This document shows positions 8,882 to 17,053 of a stretch of 64,000 nucleotides of DNA, piece by piece. The first letter of the stretch is position 1. The number at the start of each line of letters is the position of its first letter. Origin of the DNA: Bacteroidales bacterium UBA1680 (GTDB lineage Bacteria > Bacteroidota > Bacteroidia > Bacteroidales > UBA932); NCBI GenBank assembly GCA_002320605.1, contig DCKG01000039.1, positions 1 through 64,000 of the forward strand. The letters run 5' to 3'. The notes beneath the pieces are model-generated. The model did not search any database. It worked only from the letters and a program-made list of their open reading frames with translations, and was not told where the DNA came from. The position numbers were made by a program, and so were the translations under genes.

Positions 8882-9814
8882 TCATTCAGCTTTTGGTTCT
8901 TCTGCCTGGCTTTCGGCTACCGGTGCGGCAGGAGCCTCTGGCTCTTCAGCCTTAGGCGCTTCCGGTTCTTCTTTCGGAGCATCAGCCTTAGGAGCATCTT
9001 CTTCTGCGGTCTCTGCCTCTACGTCAACAGGCCTTGCAGTTTTGCGAGCGCGAAGCTTCTTCCCTGTAGGATTGGAGAGAGCTTCTCCCTCTGCATTTTC
9101 CTCGGTCTCCTCTTTTTCTTTCTCCATCTTCCTTTCGTCCAGACCTTCCTGGATTGCCTGGCAGAGAGTATTCACTATTAACTGAATAGACTCTACTGCG
9201 TCGTCATTTGCCGGTATCACATAATCAATGTGGGTAGGATCGCAGCATGTGTCAACCATTGCGAATACCGGAATGTTGAGGCGGTTAGCCTCTTTAACGG
9301 CGTTGGCTTCCTTCTGGATGTCAACAACGAATAGTGCTGATGGAAGGCGGCTCATATCCTTGATGGAACCGAGGTTCTTCTCAAGCTTAGCCCTTTGACG
9401 GTCCACCTGCAGACGCTCTCTCTTAGCGAGTTTCTCGTAGGTGCCGTCCTCTTTCATTTTATCGATGGTGTTCATTTTCTTGATAGCCTTGCGCACTGTT
9501 GGAAAGTTGGTGAGCATACCGCCTGCCCAGCGCTCGGTTATCGATGGCATGTTGACTGCCGTCGCCTTTTCAGAAACAAGCTCTTTAGCCTGTTTCTTCG
9601 TAGCTACGAAGAGAATCTTGCGACCTGAGCGGGCAAGCTCTTTCATAGCATCGGCAGCCTCGTCTATTGCGACGATGGTCTTGTGCAAGTCTATGATGTG
9701 TATTCCATTTTTCTGGCCGAAGATGAAAGGAGCCATCTTAGGGTTCCATTTCCTTGCCAAATGTCCGAAATGCACGCGTGCATCAAGAAGTTCTTGGAAA
9801 TTTGTTCTTGGCAT
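8882..9814 (-). CDS. rpsB: 30S ribosomal protein S2 with acidic C-terminal extension
   Basis: S2 is a late-assembling small-subunit protein. The first ~235 residues are canonical (RTNFQELLDARVHFGH, RKWNPKMAPFIFG, ERWAGGMLTNFPTV, VVDIQKEANAVKEANRL, PVFAMVDTCCDP). Residues ~236-310 add a low-complexity tail rich in Glu, Ala, Pro and Lys, so the protein is some 70 residues longer than a minimal S2. Such tails occur in the phylum, but this one is long. The 236-base spacer before the gene (9815-10050) holds only an 80-codon ORF that overlaps rpsI and looks accidental; it could instead hold a leader RNA. Confidence 0.96.
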   Translation of the reverse strand: MPRTNFQELLDARVHFGHLARKWNPKMAPFIFGQKNGIHIIDLHKTIVAIDEAADAMKELARSGRKILFVATKKQAKELVSEKATAVNMPSITERWAGGMLTNFPTVRKAIKKMNTIDKMKEDGTYEKLAKRERLQVDRQRAKLEKNLGSIKDMSRLPSALFVVDIQKEANAVKEANRLNIPVFAMVDTCCDPTHIDYVIPANDDAVESIQLIVNTLCQAIQEGLDERKMEKEKEETEENAEGEALSNPTGKKLRARKTARPVDVEAETAEEDAPKADAPKEEPEAPKAEEPEAPAAPVAESQAEEPKAE

Positions 9815-10050
9815 TGTAATGTTAATTTTTAAGTTTTTAAACTTTTTCTTCGAGGCCGTTTGCCGATAGGCCTTTCAGACTCTTTTCTTCAATCCCGGAG
9901 CAGTGGCATTGCCAGTCTCCGAAATTTTCCGCGGTTCCGTCAACTCTGCGGTAGTTCTCTATTTGAAGGAGAAATCTTCCTAAGAATATGTCGAAGTCAG
10001 CAGAGTTTCTTCGAGCGGACCGTGCTTTAACATAAATCAGCTCAGCAATA

Positions 10051-10440
10051 TTAACGTTTGCTGAATTGGAAGTGAGCACGTGCGCCAGGCTGACCAGGTT
10101 TCTTTCTCTCGACTTCGCGAGAATCGCGGGTGAGGAAGCCTTCTGCCTTAAGGGCAGGGCGGTAAGCCTCTCTGTCGAGATTGCTCAGAGCGCGTGAAAT
10201 TCCAAGCCTTATAGCTTCTGCCTGGCCTTTCGTGCCTCCGCCTACGATGTTAACCTTCACGTCAAACTGACCTTCTGTCTTGGTGACCACGAATGGCTGG
10301 TTCACGATGTAAACAAGATTCTCCTGCTTGAAATATTCATTCAGAGGACGATTGTTGATCGTGACGTTGCCTTTCCCGGGCGCAAGATAAACACGAGCGA
10401 CGGCTGATTTACGTCTTCCAAGGGCGTTTTTTTGTTCCAT
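10051..10440 (-). CDS. rpsI: 30S ribosomal protein S9
   Basis: S9 sits in the head of the small subunit, its C-terminal tail contacting P-site tRNA. The 129 residues show the family's start (NALGRRKSAVARVYL), the central GGGTKGQAEAIRLGISRAL and the invariant basic tail ending FQFSKR. It starts eight bases after the rplM stop, the classic L13-S9 pair, and is followed by a 236-base gap before rpsB. Confidence 0.97.
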   Translation of the reverse strand: MEQKNALGRRKSAVARVYLAPGKGNVTINNRPLNEYFKQENLVYIVNQPFVVTKTEGQFDVKVNIVGGGTKGQAEAIRLGISRALSNLDREAYRPALKAEGFLTRDSREVERKKPGQPGARAHFQFSKR

Positions 10441-10448
10441 TTGCTGTG

Positions 10449-10901
10449 TTAGATTTCGTTCAACTTAATAACTTTAGGATTCTGTGCTTGGTGAGGATGC
10501 TCAGGGCCTGCGTAAACGTGCAAGTTCTTGATAATCTGGTCGCCAAGACGAGTTTTAGGGAGCATGCCTTTGACAGCTCTCCTTACTAGTTCGGCAGGTC
10601 TCTTCTGAAGGATCTCCTTCGGAGTCGTGAAACGCTGTCCGCCAGGGTAGCCCGTGTAACGAGTGTAAACACGTTCAGTCATCTTCTTGCCTTTCAGGAT
10701 GACTTTCTCGGCGTTAACCACGATGACATTGTCACCGCAGTCCACGTGAGGAGTGTAACCAGGCTTGTTCTTTCCGCGAAGGACGAGAGCGAGCCTTGAT
10801 GCAAGGCGTCCGAGTTCCTGATCCGTGGCATCGATCACGACCCAACCTTTGTTTACGGTCGCCTTATTTAGCGATACCGTTTTGTAGCTAAGTGTGTCCA
10901 C
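10449..10901 (-). CDS. rplM: 50S ribosomal protein L13
   Basis: L13 is an early-assembling large-subunit protein. The 150 residues contain VVIDATDQELGRLAS, GKNKPGYTPHVDCGDNVIV and YTGYPGG, then the C-terminal MLPKTRLG and YAGPEHPH segments. It is the first gene of the rplM-rpsI-rpsB-tsf run. A TTG-N20-TATCTTTG promoter (10963-10993) lies between it and pfkA, overlapping what looks like the pfkA terminator. The leader is about 55 bases. Confidence 0.97.
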   Translation of the reverse strand: MDTLSYKTVSLNKATVNKGWVVIDATDQELGRLASRLALVLRGKNKPGYTPHVDCGDNVIVVNAEKVILKGKKMTERVYTRYTGYPGGQRFTTPKEILQKRPAELVRRAVKGMLPKTRLGDQIIKNLHVYAGPEHPHQAQNPKVIKLNEI

Positions 10902-10930
10902 TGTCTTGATCTTTAATGGTTTAACATAAA

Positions 10931-10963
10931 AAATTTGCGATCCCTACACAAAATAGGGGTCGC
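10931..10963 (-). terminator. pfkA terminator overlapping the rplM promoter
   Basis: Read on the minus strand, GCGACCCCTA pairs with TAGGGATCGC (10963-10937, one mismatch) and is followed by AAATTTTTT. This is a good intrinsic terminator for pfkA. Its 5' arm starts at the last base of the -7 box of rplM, so the transcript starting from that promoter would contain only part of the hairpin. Confidence 0.65.
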
Positions 10964-10993
10964 AAAGATAGTGAATATTTTCGAGTCTGGCAA
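10963..10993 (-). promoter_or_regulatory. Predicted promoter of the rplM ribosomal run
   Basis: Minus-strand -33 TTG (10993-10991) and -7 TATCTTTG (10970-10963) are spaced by 20 bases. The -33 element lies within three bases of the pfkA stop codon, so the two transcription units are packed tightly. Confidence 0.7.
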
Positions 10994-10994
10994 A

Positions 10995-11975
10995 CTAAAT
11001 CGAAAGCACGGCGAGAACGTTTATCAGCTCGCGATCAATTGGCTTGTCTTTCTTTATGGCTTTGTCGATAGGGACGTACACCACCTGGCCGTTCTGTATG
11101 CCTACCATGATGTTCCTCTGACCCTCTAGCAAGGCCTCGATGGAAGCGTAGCCCAGCCTGCTTGCCAGTATCCTGTCCTCTGCGGAAGGCGAACCTCCTC
11201 TCTGCAGGTGGCCCAAGATGGTGACGCGCACGTCGTACTGAGGATATTCCTTGCGCACCCTTTCGGCGTAGTGCATTGCGCCGCCGTCTTTCGGGCTTTC
11301 GGAGACGATGACAATCGAGCTATTCTTGCTCTTGCGCTTGCCATGATTGATGAATTGCTCCAGCTGGTCGATGTCGGTCTTGTCTTCCGGAATGATGGCG
11401 GCCTCTGCCCCTACGGCAATAGCGCTGTTCTGCGCCAGGAAGCCAGCATCGCGCCCCATCACCTCGACGAAGAATATCCTGTCGTGCGATGTAGCGGTGT
11501 CGCGTATTTTATCGACGCACTCCACGATGGTGTTCAAGGCGGTATCGTACCCGATCGTGCTGTCTGTGCCGTAAAGGTCATTGTCTATCGTTCCCGGCAG
11601 ACCGATGATAGGAATGTCGTATTCCCTTGCGAAATCCTGGGCTCCGGCCAGAGACCCGTTGCCGCCAATGACGATCAAGGCGTCCACTCCGAATTTCACG
11701 AGGTTGTCAAAAGATTTCTGCCTACCCTCGGCAGTCATGAATTCTTGGCTGCGGGCAGTCTTCAATATGGTTCCGCCTCTCTGTATTGTGTTGCTGACGC
11801 TCTCGGTCGTGAGCTCTTTGAAATCACCGGCTATCAGCCCTTCGTAGCCGCGATATATTCCCATTACTTTCCATCCGTTGTAGATAGCCGTGCGGGTAAC
11901 GGCTCTGATGGCAGCATTCATTCCTGGAGCATCGCCTCCGGAAGTCAGTACGCCGATAGTCTTTATCTCTTTCAT
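10995..11975 (-). CDS. pfkA: 6-phosphofructokinase
   Basis: PfkA phosphorylates fructose-6-phosphate in glycolysis. The ATG at 11975 gives 326 residues beginning MKEIKTIGVLTSGGDAPGMN, the family's start; the longer open frame upstream adds unrelated residues. ATP-site and substrate motifs are present: GGDAPGMNAAIR, GTIDNDLYGTDSTIGYDTA with the catalytic Asp, and EVMGRDAGFLA. At the magnesium-binding GGDGS position this protein reads GGNGS, which deserves a check. Glycine after that position is normally the ATP-dependent form. It is transcribed alone, divergent from dus, with a terminator that overlaps the next promoter. Confidence 0.95.
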   Translation of the reverse strand: MKEIKTIGVLTSGGDAPGMNAAIRAVTRTAIYNGWKVMGIYRGYEGLIAGDFKELTTESVSNTIQRGGTILKTARSQEFMTAEGRQKSFDNLVKFGVDALIVIGGNGSLAGAQDFAREYDIPIIGLPGTIDNDLYGTDSTIGYDTALNTIVECVDKIRDTATSHDRIFFVEVMGRDAGFLAQNSAIAVGAEAAIIPEDKTDIDQLEQFINHGKRKSKNSSIVIVSESPKDGGAMHYAERVRKEYPQYDVRVTILGHLQRGGSPSAEDRILASRLGYASIEALLEGQRNIMVGIQNGQVVYVPIDKAIKKDKPIDRELINVLAVLSI

Positions 11976-12105
11976 AATAAGGTATAAAATAAGTGTTGCA
12001 AAAATACTAATTTTGCCAGAATAATAGTCCGCAACTGTGATGCCATTTTTAATAAAGTGGATGCGGTTTCGGCTTAAGCGAGAGCGATTGCTCCATTTTT
12101 TCATC

Positions 12106-13143
12106 ATGAATATAGGGTCGATTCAACTGGGAGACAAGCCTGTGCTGCTTGCGCCGATGGAGGATGTTACAGACGCATCCTTCAGGGGGATATGCCGCGA
12201 GCTGGGTGCGGACATGGTATATACCGAATTCGTGCCTGCCGAGGGGCTGATAAGGGATGCGAAAAAGGCAATTGATAAGCTGAGAACATACGATGAGGAG
12301 GCTCCAATCGGGATACAGATATATGGCAGCGATCCCGATGCCATGGTGGAGGCTGCCAAAATGGCCGATTACGCCGATGAGATTGCCGGAGGGCATGGGG
12401 CTGACCTAATCGACATCAATTTCGGCTGTCCTGTCAGCAAGATAGCCATAAGGGGGGCCGGGTCGGGAATGATGCGCGAGCCGGACAAAATGGTCATGAT
12501 CACGAAGCGCATAGTCGAAGCCGTTCGCAAGCCGGTGACTGTGAAGACTCGCCTGGGATGGGACGACAAGAGCAAAATCATCGTCGAGCTTGCAGAGAGG
12601 CTTCAGGATGCCGGCATCCAGGCTCTGACAATTCATGGACGGACTCGTTGCCAGATGTACAAAGGGGAGGCGGACTGGTCGCTCATCGGCGAGGTGAAGC
12701 GGAACCCTCGCATGCATATTCCTATAATAGGCAATGGAGACATAACTTCGGCTCGCAAGGCAAAGGCTGCGTTTGACGAATATGGCGTCGATGGGATAAT
12801 GGTGGCGAGGGCTTCATTCGGGCACCCTTGGATATTCAAGGAAATAAAGCATTTCCTGGAGACAGGGGAGGAGCTTCCGCCGCTGGGGGTTCGGGAGAGG
12901 GTGGGGCTCGCGAAGCGCCATTTCGCTCTTTCCGTGCAGATGAAGGGCGTGCCTAGGGGGGTGTACGAGATGCGTCGCCATCTCTCTTGCTATTTCAAAG
13001 GGCTTCCGGATTTCAAGGAGACCAGAATGAGGCTGGTTACGGAAAATGACCCTGACAAGGTGATTGAAATACTTGAATATATCGCCGAGCGCTGGGGAAG
13101 CAGCACGATTGAGGAAAATTCTAATGTCTACGGCATAAAATAG
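12106..13143 (+). CDS. dusB: tRNA-dihydrouridine synthase, DusB/NifR3-like
   Basis: This FMN-dependent enzyme reduces uridine to dihydrouridine in tRNA. About 345 residues from the ATG at 12106 (MNIGSIQLGDKPVLLAPME); the open frame upstream is not protein-like. The TIM-barrel signatures are seen: APMEDVTDASFR, IDINFGCPVSKI with the catalytic cysteine, VKTRLGWDD, LTIHGRTRCQMYKG, GNGDITS and MVARASFGHPWIF. The C-terminal RNA-binding helical part ends in ERWGSSTIEEN. The exact uridine modified cannot be told from sequence; the subfamily name is by overall similarity. It is followed by lpxK on the same strand. Confidence 0.92.
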   Translation: MNIGSIQLGDKPVLLAPMEDVTDASFRGICRELGADMVYTEFVPAEGLIRDAKKAIDKLRTYDEEAPIGIQIYGSDPDAMVEAAKMADYADEIAGGHGADLIDINFGCPVSKIAIRGAGSGMMREPDKMVMITKRIVEAVRKPVTVKTRLGWDDKSKIIVELAERLQDAGIQALTIHGRTRCQMYKGEADWSLIGEVKRNPRMHIPIIGNGDITSARKAKAAFDEYGVDGIMVARASFGHPWIFKEIKHFLETGEELPPLGVRERVGLAKRHFALSVQMKGVPRGVYEMRRHLSCYFKGLPDFKETRMRLVTENDPDKVIEILEYIAERWGSSTIEENSNVYGIK

Positions 13144-13196
13144 TTCCCGAAGTGCGTTATGCTGATGCGGATATGTGGTTTTTTTCTATTTTTTTG

Positions 13197-13204
13197 TATC
13201 TTTG
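13197..13204 (+). promoter_or_regulatory. Predicted -7 box for lpxK (possibly leaderless)
   Basis: TATCTTTG ends seven bases before the lpxK ATG at 13211. The usual start site lies about that distance beyond the -7 box, so the transcript would begin at or next to the start codon. The -33 region (about 13174-13178) is a poor match to TTG. Confidence 0.45.
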
Positions 13205-13210
13205 CGACCT

Positions 13211-14365
13211 ATGCTGGAGAAGGTCATTCTTGCACCATATTATTTTACGCTCAAGCTGAGGCATTTTCTTTACGACAAGGGCATATTCAAAGTAAGCACT
13301 TGCGAAGTGCCTACTATCTGCGTAGGTAACATTACTGCAGGTGGGACAGGCAAGACGCCTCATACCGAGATGATCCTGAGGTTCCTCCTCCATTCCGATG
13401 ACTGGGCGTACAAGAACATCGCGGAACTTTCTAGGGGACACAAGCGCATGAGCGGTGGATTTCAGTTGGTCTCCAGGGATGGAAACGTCAATGAATATGG
13501 TGACGAGGCTCTCCAGATAAAGAAAAAATTCCCTAGCGTCGTGGTGGCGGTGGATCGGAAAAGAGTTGAGGGATGCGATCTGCTCTGCCATCCGGAGAAG
13601 CTGAAGACGTACAAGAGAGCTCGTAGCTGCGCTAACGTGGGAATTCCGAAATCTGACATCATAGTCTTGGACGATTCGTTCCAGTATCGGTCTCTTGACG
13701 CTTATTACAAGATAATACTCATTGATTATAACTGCCCTACCTATAAAGACAATCTGCTGCCTTTTGGCAGGCTGAGGGATTTACCCGAGAGGCTAATCTG
13801 CGCTGACATTCTGATAGTCACGAAGTGTCCTGTGTTCGTGTCTGATGAAGAGAGGCTCCAGTGGGCTGAGAAATTAGGCATCAGAGATTTCAATCCCAAG
13901 ACGTGCACAGGAATCGATAAGAAAGGCAGAGGCAAGACATTGCTTTTCACGTCCATAAACTACAAGCCTCTGGAACCTGTTTATGAGCAGGCCGACCACA
14001 GGTATTCTTACTCTAAGCATCTGATTTTGTTCTCCGGCATAGCCAAGGACACTCCTCTGAGAAGCTATCTCAGTGACAATTACAAGATTGTGAAGCGGTT
14101 CACTTTCATGGATCATCATAATTACAATCGCTGGGACATCAAGAAAATCATGCATTCGGTCAAGGAGAATCCTACGGCAGTCGTCGCCACCACGGAAAAA
14201 GATTGCCAGAGGATAATGGATTACAAAAAGATCCCGGACAAATTGAAGGAACGTCTCTTCAAGGTCCCGATTGAAGTCGGTTTCCTGACCGACAATGAGC
14301 GAGAGATATTCGAAACAACTCTCCTGGCCGCCCTGCGGAATTTCCACGAAGTCTATCAGCATTAA
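13211..14365 (+). CDS. lpxK: Tetraacyldisaccharide 4'-kinase
   Basis: LpxK phosphorylates the lipid A disaccharide precursor at the inner membrane, confirming a Gram-negative envelope. About 384 residues from the ATG at 13211 (MLEKVILAPYYFTLKLRHFL); twelve extra codons upstream are AT-rich and cross the -7 box. The N-terminal membrane-associated helix precedes the Walker A motif GNITAGGTGKTPHTE. Further blocks are ELSRGHKRMSGG, DEALQIKKKFP, VLDDSFQYRSL and the C-terminal HHNY-containing segment. It ends 40 bases before the convergent truB stop. Confidence 0.95.
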   Translation: MLEKVILAPYYFTLKLRHFLYDKGIFKVSTCEVPTICVGNITAGGTGKTPHTEMILRFLLHSDDWAYKNIAELSRGHKRMSGGFQLVSRDGNVNEYGDEALQIKKKFPSVVVAVDRKRVEGCDLLCHPEKLKTYKRARSCANVGIPKSDIIVLDDSFQYRSLDAYYKIILIDYNCPTYKDNLLPFGRLRDLPERLICADILIVTKCPVFVSDEERLQWAEKLGIRDFNPKTCTGIDKKGRGKTLLFTSINYKPLEPVYEQADHRYSYSKHLILFSGIAKDTPLRSYLSDNYKIVKRFTFMDHHNYNRWDIKKIMHSVKENPTAVVATTEKDCQRIMDYKKIPDKLKERLFKVPIEVGFLTDNEREIFETTLLAALRNFHEVYQH

Positions 14366-14405
14366 TGGCATCCAGCCACCATCATCCCTGACGTGGGCGT
14401 TTTGT

Positions 14406-15335
14406 TTAGGATGTGAGTAGTCCCATTGCTTGGGGTATGGTGAGGGCTGTGTCGGAGGTGAAGCCGCCTGAGCGGGTGCGTCGGAGGGAATCGAGGGTGG
14501 CTCCGGTGCCGAGGGCTTCGCCGATGTCTCTTGCGAGAGCCCTTATGTATGTGCCTTTGCTGCAGGATATGCGGATATCCGCATGAGGCAGATGCAATGA
14601 GGATATGTCTGTGACGTTTATCCTTGGGTTCGGTCGCAGGGACTCAAGATCCGGTCTCGATGAATCATCACAGGAGCCTGGTAAACTTTCTTCTGGATAT
14701 GGCAGATGTGGCTGTCCGTCTGGCGCAAAACTCAGTAGTTCTATTGCCGAGATATTGATTATCTGTTTGTTCAGGGTTTCGGCGACGGAATGGTCAAAAT
14801 CCGACATCACGTCAGATTTTTGAAGACGAGCGTCACGGTACTGCTTGCGGGCAAGTTCATATGCCCGGACTCCGTCAATGGATTTTGCCGAAAAGAGCGG
14901 CGCAATCTGCTCCTGCTCCCCAAGAAAACCCGGCAATATATTCCTAATGTTTTCTTCGTTGACTTGGTCCGTAGGATAAGTATGGTCGATGGCTTTCTCA
15001 AGGTCGTAGGAAGGCGTGGTAGCTCCGAAAGAAATGCCGGCGACATATTCCTTGCCCTCTTTCTGCAGTTCCTCGGCAAGCTTGGTCGCCTTTCCTATGC
15101 ACACCAGCAGCACCCCCGTGGCCAGAGGATCCAGCGTCCCGGCATGGCCAACCTTCAGATTTTTCTTCCGGAAATGCCTGCACGCAGCCCATTTCAGCTT
15201 CCTGATCACGTCTGCAGACGTCCACCGGTACGGCTTGTCCACAGGAATGATTATCCCACCTGGAAAGTCGCCTATGTCGCAGGAGAGCTTGCTGCCCAGG
15301 AGAATCTTGTCCGCTATCAGAACCTTTTCTTCCAC
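14406..15335 (-). CDS. truB: tRNA pseudouridine(55) synthase
   Basis: TruB makes pseudouridine 55 in the T-loop of tRNA. The start is the GTG at 15335, which shares its G with the rpiB stop (TAGTG); this gives 309 residues. The longer frame upstream overlaps rpiB and is not protein-like. Signatures: IIPVDKPYRWTS, KVGHAGTLDPLATGVL with the catalytic Asp, and CSKGTYIRALARDIG. Between about residues 190 and 230 there is an insert rich in Pro, Ser and Asp that I do not recognise from the core family. It is the fourth gene of cvpA-tsaB-rpiB-truB. Confidence 0.94.
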   Translation of the reverse strand: MEEKVLIADKILLGSKLSCDIGDFPGGIIIPVDKPYRWTSADVIRKLKWAACRHFRKKNLKVGHAGTLDPLATGVLLVCIGKATKLAEELQKEGKEYVAGISFGATTPSYDLEKAIDHTYPTDQVNEENIRNILPGFLGEQEQIAPLFSAKSIDGVRAYELARKQYRDARLQKSDVMSDFDHSVAETLNKQIINISAIELLSFAPDGQPHLPYPEESLPGSCDDSSRPDLESLRPNPRINVTDISSLHLPHADIRISCSKGTYIRALARDIGEALGTGATLDSLRRTRSGGFTSDTALTIPQAMGLLTS

Positions 15336-15763
15336 TACACTGGAATCTTGTCGATTCGTCTCTGGTGGCGGCCCCCCTCGAATTGGGTGGAAAGCCACGT
15401 GTTCAGGATGCGTGTTGCCATCGGGTAAGAAATGAATCTGGCAGGCATCACTAGCACATTCGCATTGTTGTGAGCCTTCACCAAGCGGCCAATCTCGCTG
15501 TTCCATGCCAGCCCGGCACGCACTCCCTGATGCTTGTTGAGAGTAATGGACATGCCATTCCCTGTTCCGCAGAGGGCGACTCCAAGGTCTACCTTTCCCT
15601 TTTCCACGGCTTCGGCCAGAGGATGGGCGTGGTCAGGATAGTCGCAGCTTACTTCGGAATCGGTTCCGAAATCCATCACCTCATATCCCTTTTTCTTCAA
15701 TAATTCCACCAGCTTGGTCTTATATTCATAACCAGCGTGGTCGCTTGCCATTCCTATTGTCAT
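15335..15763 (-). CDS. rpiB: Ribose 5-phosphate isomerase B
   Basis: RpiB interconverts ribose-5-phosphate and ribulose-5-phosphate in the pentose phosphate pathway. The 142 residues carry the RpiB/LacA signatures: SDHAGYEYK, the active-site ALCGTGNGMSI with its cysteine, and the C-terminal RILNTWLSTQFEGGRHQRRI. Length is normal. It starts five bases past the tsaB stop and its own stop overlaps the truB GTG by one base, indicating translational coupling in one operon. Confidence 0.96.
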   Translation of the reverse strand: MTIGMASDHAGYEYKTKLVELLKKKGYEVMDFGTDSEVSCDYPDHAHPLAEAVEKGKVDLGVALCGTGNGMSITLNKHQGVRAGLAWNSEIGRLVKAHNNANVLVMPARFISYPMATRILNTWLSTQFEGGRHQRRIDKIPV

Positions 15764-15768
15764 GATAT

Positions 15769-16461
15769 TCAGAATATTTTGTGTTTGCTAACAGTCGCGA
15801 TGAATTCCTTCAAATAGAAGGGTTCAAAATAGGCCACATCCTCTAATTTCCCAGCCTTGAATGCTTCAACCGCAGGATGCAGCATGGATGAAGCTTTTGG
15901 GCAACATTGCCCGAAATAAGCATTCGGCGATGCAATTACATCCTTGCATTTTTCGGCTCCGTCTCCTATGAAAAGTACCGGCCCTTCGGAAAGCCGAGAT
16001 GCAAAAGTCTCGCCATCCACCACCTGAGCCACAGTAGGTGATACCTGACGTCCGTCTGGAGAGAAAACTCCTGTATACACTTCCATTCTACGAGCATCGA
16101 TCATTGGCACGACATATTTGCAACCCTCTGGAAGAAGCCCACCATCGATCGCCTGCCACACCAGCGTGTCCAAGGTTCCGACTGAAATCAGAGGAATTCC
16201 TGCCCCAAAGCAGAGCCCTTTTGCAGTTGAAACACCCACTCGCAGTCCGGTGTAGGAACCTGGGCCTTTGCTCACGCACACCGCACTGCAATCTTTGACT
16301 GCCAGACCCCTATCGTCAAGCATCTCTTTCACGAAAGGAGCTGTCATGGACGCATGTGCGTGAGGCTCTGAACTCTCCTTGAAAGAGACAATCTTCGCAT
16401 CTTCTGCCAGGGCAGTGGAGCAAAGGGAGGTAGAAGTCTCAATTAATATTATTCTTTCCAT
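15769..16461 (-). CDS. tsaB: tRNA threonylcarbamoyladenosine biosynthesis protein TsaB
   Basis: TsaB is the inactive ASKHA-fold partner of TsaD in making t6A37 of ANN-decoding tRNAs. The 230 residues begin with IILIETSTSLCSTAL and contain the family block GPGSYTGLRVGVSTAKGL; no full catalytic metal site of TsaD type is seen. The ATG overlaps the cvpA stop by one base (TAATG), and rpiB follows after five bases. Regulation is therefore probably shared across the four-gene run. Confidence 0.94.
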   Translation of the reverse strand: MERIILIETSTSLCSTALAEDAKIVSFKESSEPHAHASMTAPFVKEMLDDRGLAVKDCSAVCVSKGPGSYTGLRVGVSTAKGLCFGAGIPLISVGTLDTLVWQAIDGGLLPEGCKYVVPMIDARRMEVYTGVFSPDGRQVSPTVAQVVDGETFASRLSEGPVLFIGDGAEKCKDVIASPNAYFGQCCPKASSMLHPAVEAFKAGKLEDVAYFEPFYLKEFIATVSKHKIF

Positions 16462-16955
16462 TAGTTATTGAATATCATCTGTTTAATATAAGGGAACACA
16501 GCGTCTGAAATGGATTTCATCGGCCCGTAGAACGCAGATACAGAGAGAGTTTCCGGCTTTACGAGATCGAACTTCGAGTTGATTGCATCGAAGAGCAGGA
16601 TCGCCAGCCCGACCACCAGGAACACTTTCACGAAAGCAAAGACTACGCCAAGCAGTTTGTCTGCCCACCCGAGAAGAACTAACTTCACCACTCCGGATAG
16701 CACTTTTCCTAAGAGTTCCAGCAGGAGGACCACCACTATGAATATGACGACGAAGGCAATCACCTGAAGAACCGTCCCGGACGCATCCATGTAGGGGCGG
16801 AGCCAGCCTGCAACGAGCGAGGAAAACTTGAAAGACATCCATGCCCCAAGCAACACGGCGATTATTGAGACGGCCTGCCAGATGAATCCTTTCCGGATGC
16901 CGTAGAACAGTGCCGGAATGAAGCAAGCCAATATTATTATGTCTATTACGTTCAT
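16461..16955 (-). CDS. cvpA: CvpA family inner-membrane protein
   Basis: The 164-residue product has about four hydrophobic segments (near residues 2-20, 25-45, 63-85 and 100-122) typical of CvpA/colicin V production proteins. It starts MNVIDIIILACFIPALFYGIRKGF, the usual family beginning. The biochemical role is not established; the family is linked to envelope homeostasis and secretion of small peptides. It is the first gene of the overlapping run cvpA-tsaB-rpiB-truB and is divergent from ileS, with 98 bases between the two starts. Confidence 0.9.
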   Translation of the reverse strand: MNVIDIIILACFIPALFYGIRKGFIWQAVSIIAVLLGAWMSFKFSSLVAGWLRPYMDASGTVLQVIAFVVIFIVVVLLLELLGKVLSGVVKLVLLGWADKLLGVVFAFVKVFLVVGLAILLFDAINSKFDLVKPETLSVSAFYGPMKSISDAVFPYIKQMIFNN

Positions 16956-16961
16956 CCTCTA

Positions 16962-16992
16962 TTGTTAGAAAATGGGGAATTGCCTATCTTTG
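16962..16992 (+). promoter_or_regulatory. Predicted promoter of ileS-dksA-lspA
   Basis: A -33 TTG (16962-16964) and -7 TATCTTTG (16985-16992) are 20 bases apart. The predicted leader is about 55 bases to the ATG at 17054. Confidence 0.7.
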
Positions 16993-17053
16993 CAAACTAA
17001 AATTCTGGGAGTCTCGAAGAGACTTTACAGATTACAAAATTAGAAATTTAATC

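Noticed and set aside
9837..10079. 80-codon frame between rpsB and rpsI
   Set aside because: It overlaps the rpsI 3' end in another frame and has no recognisable domain.
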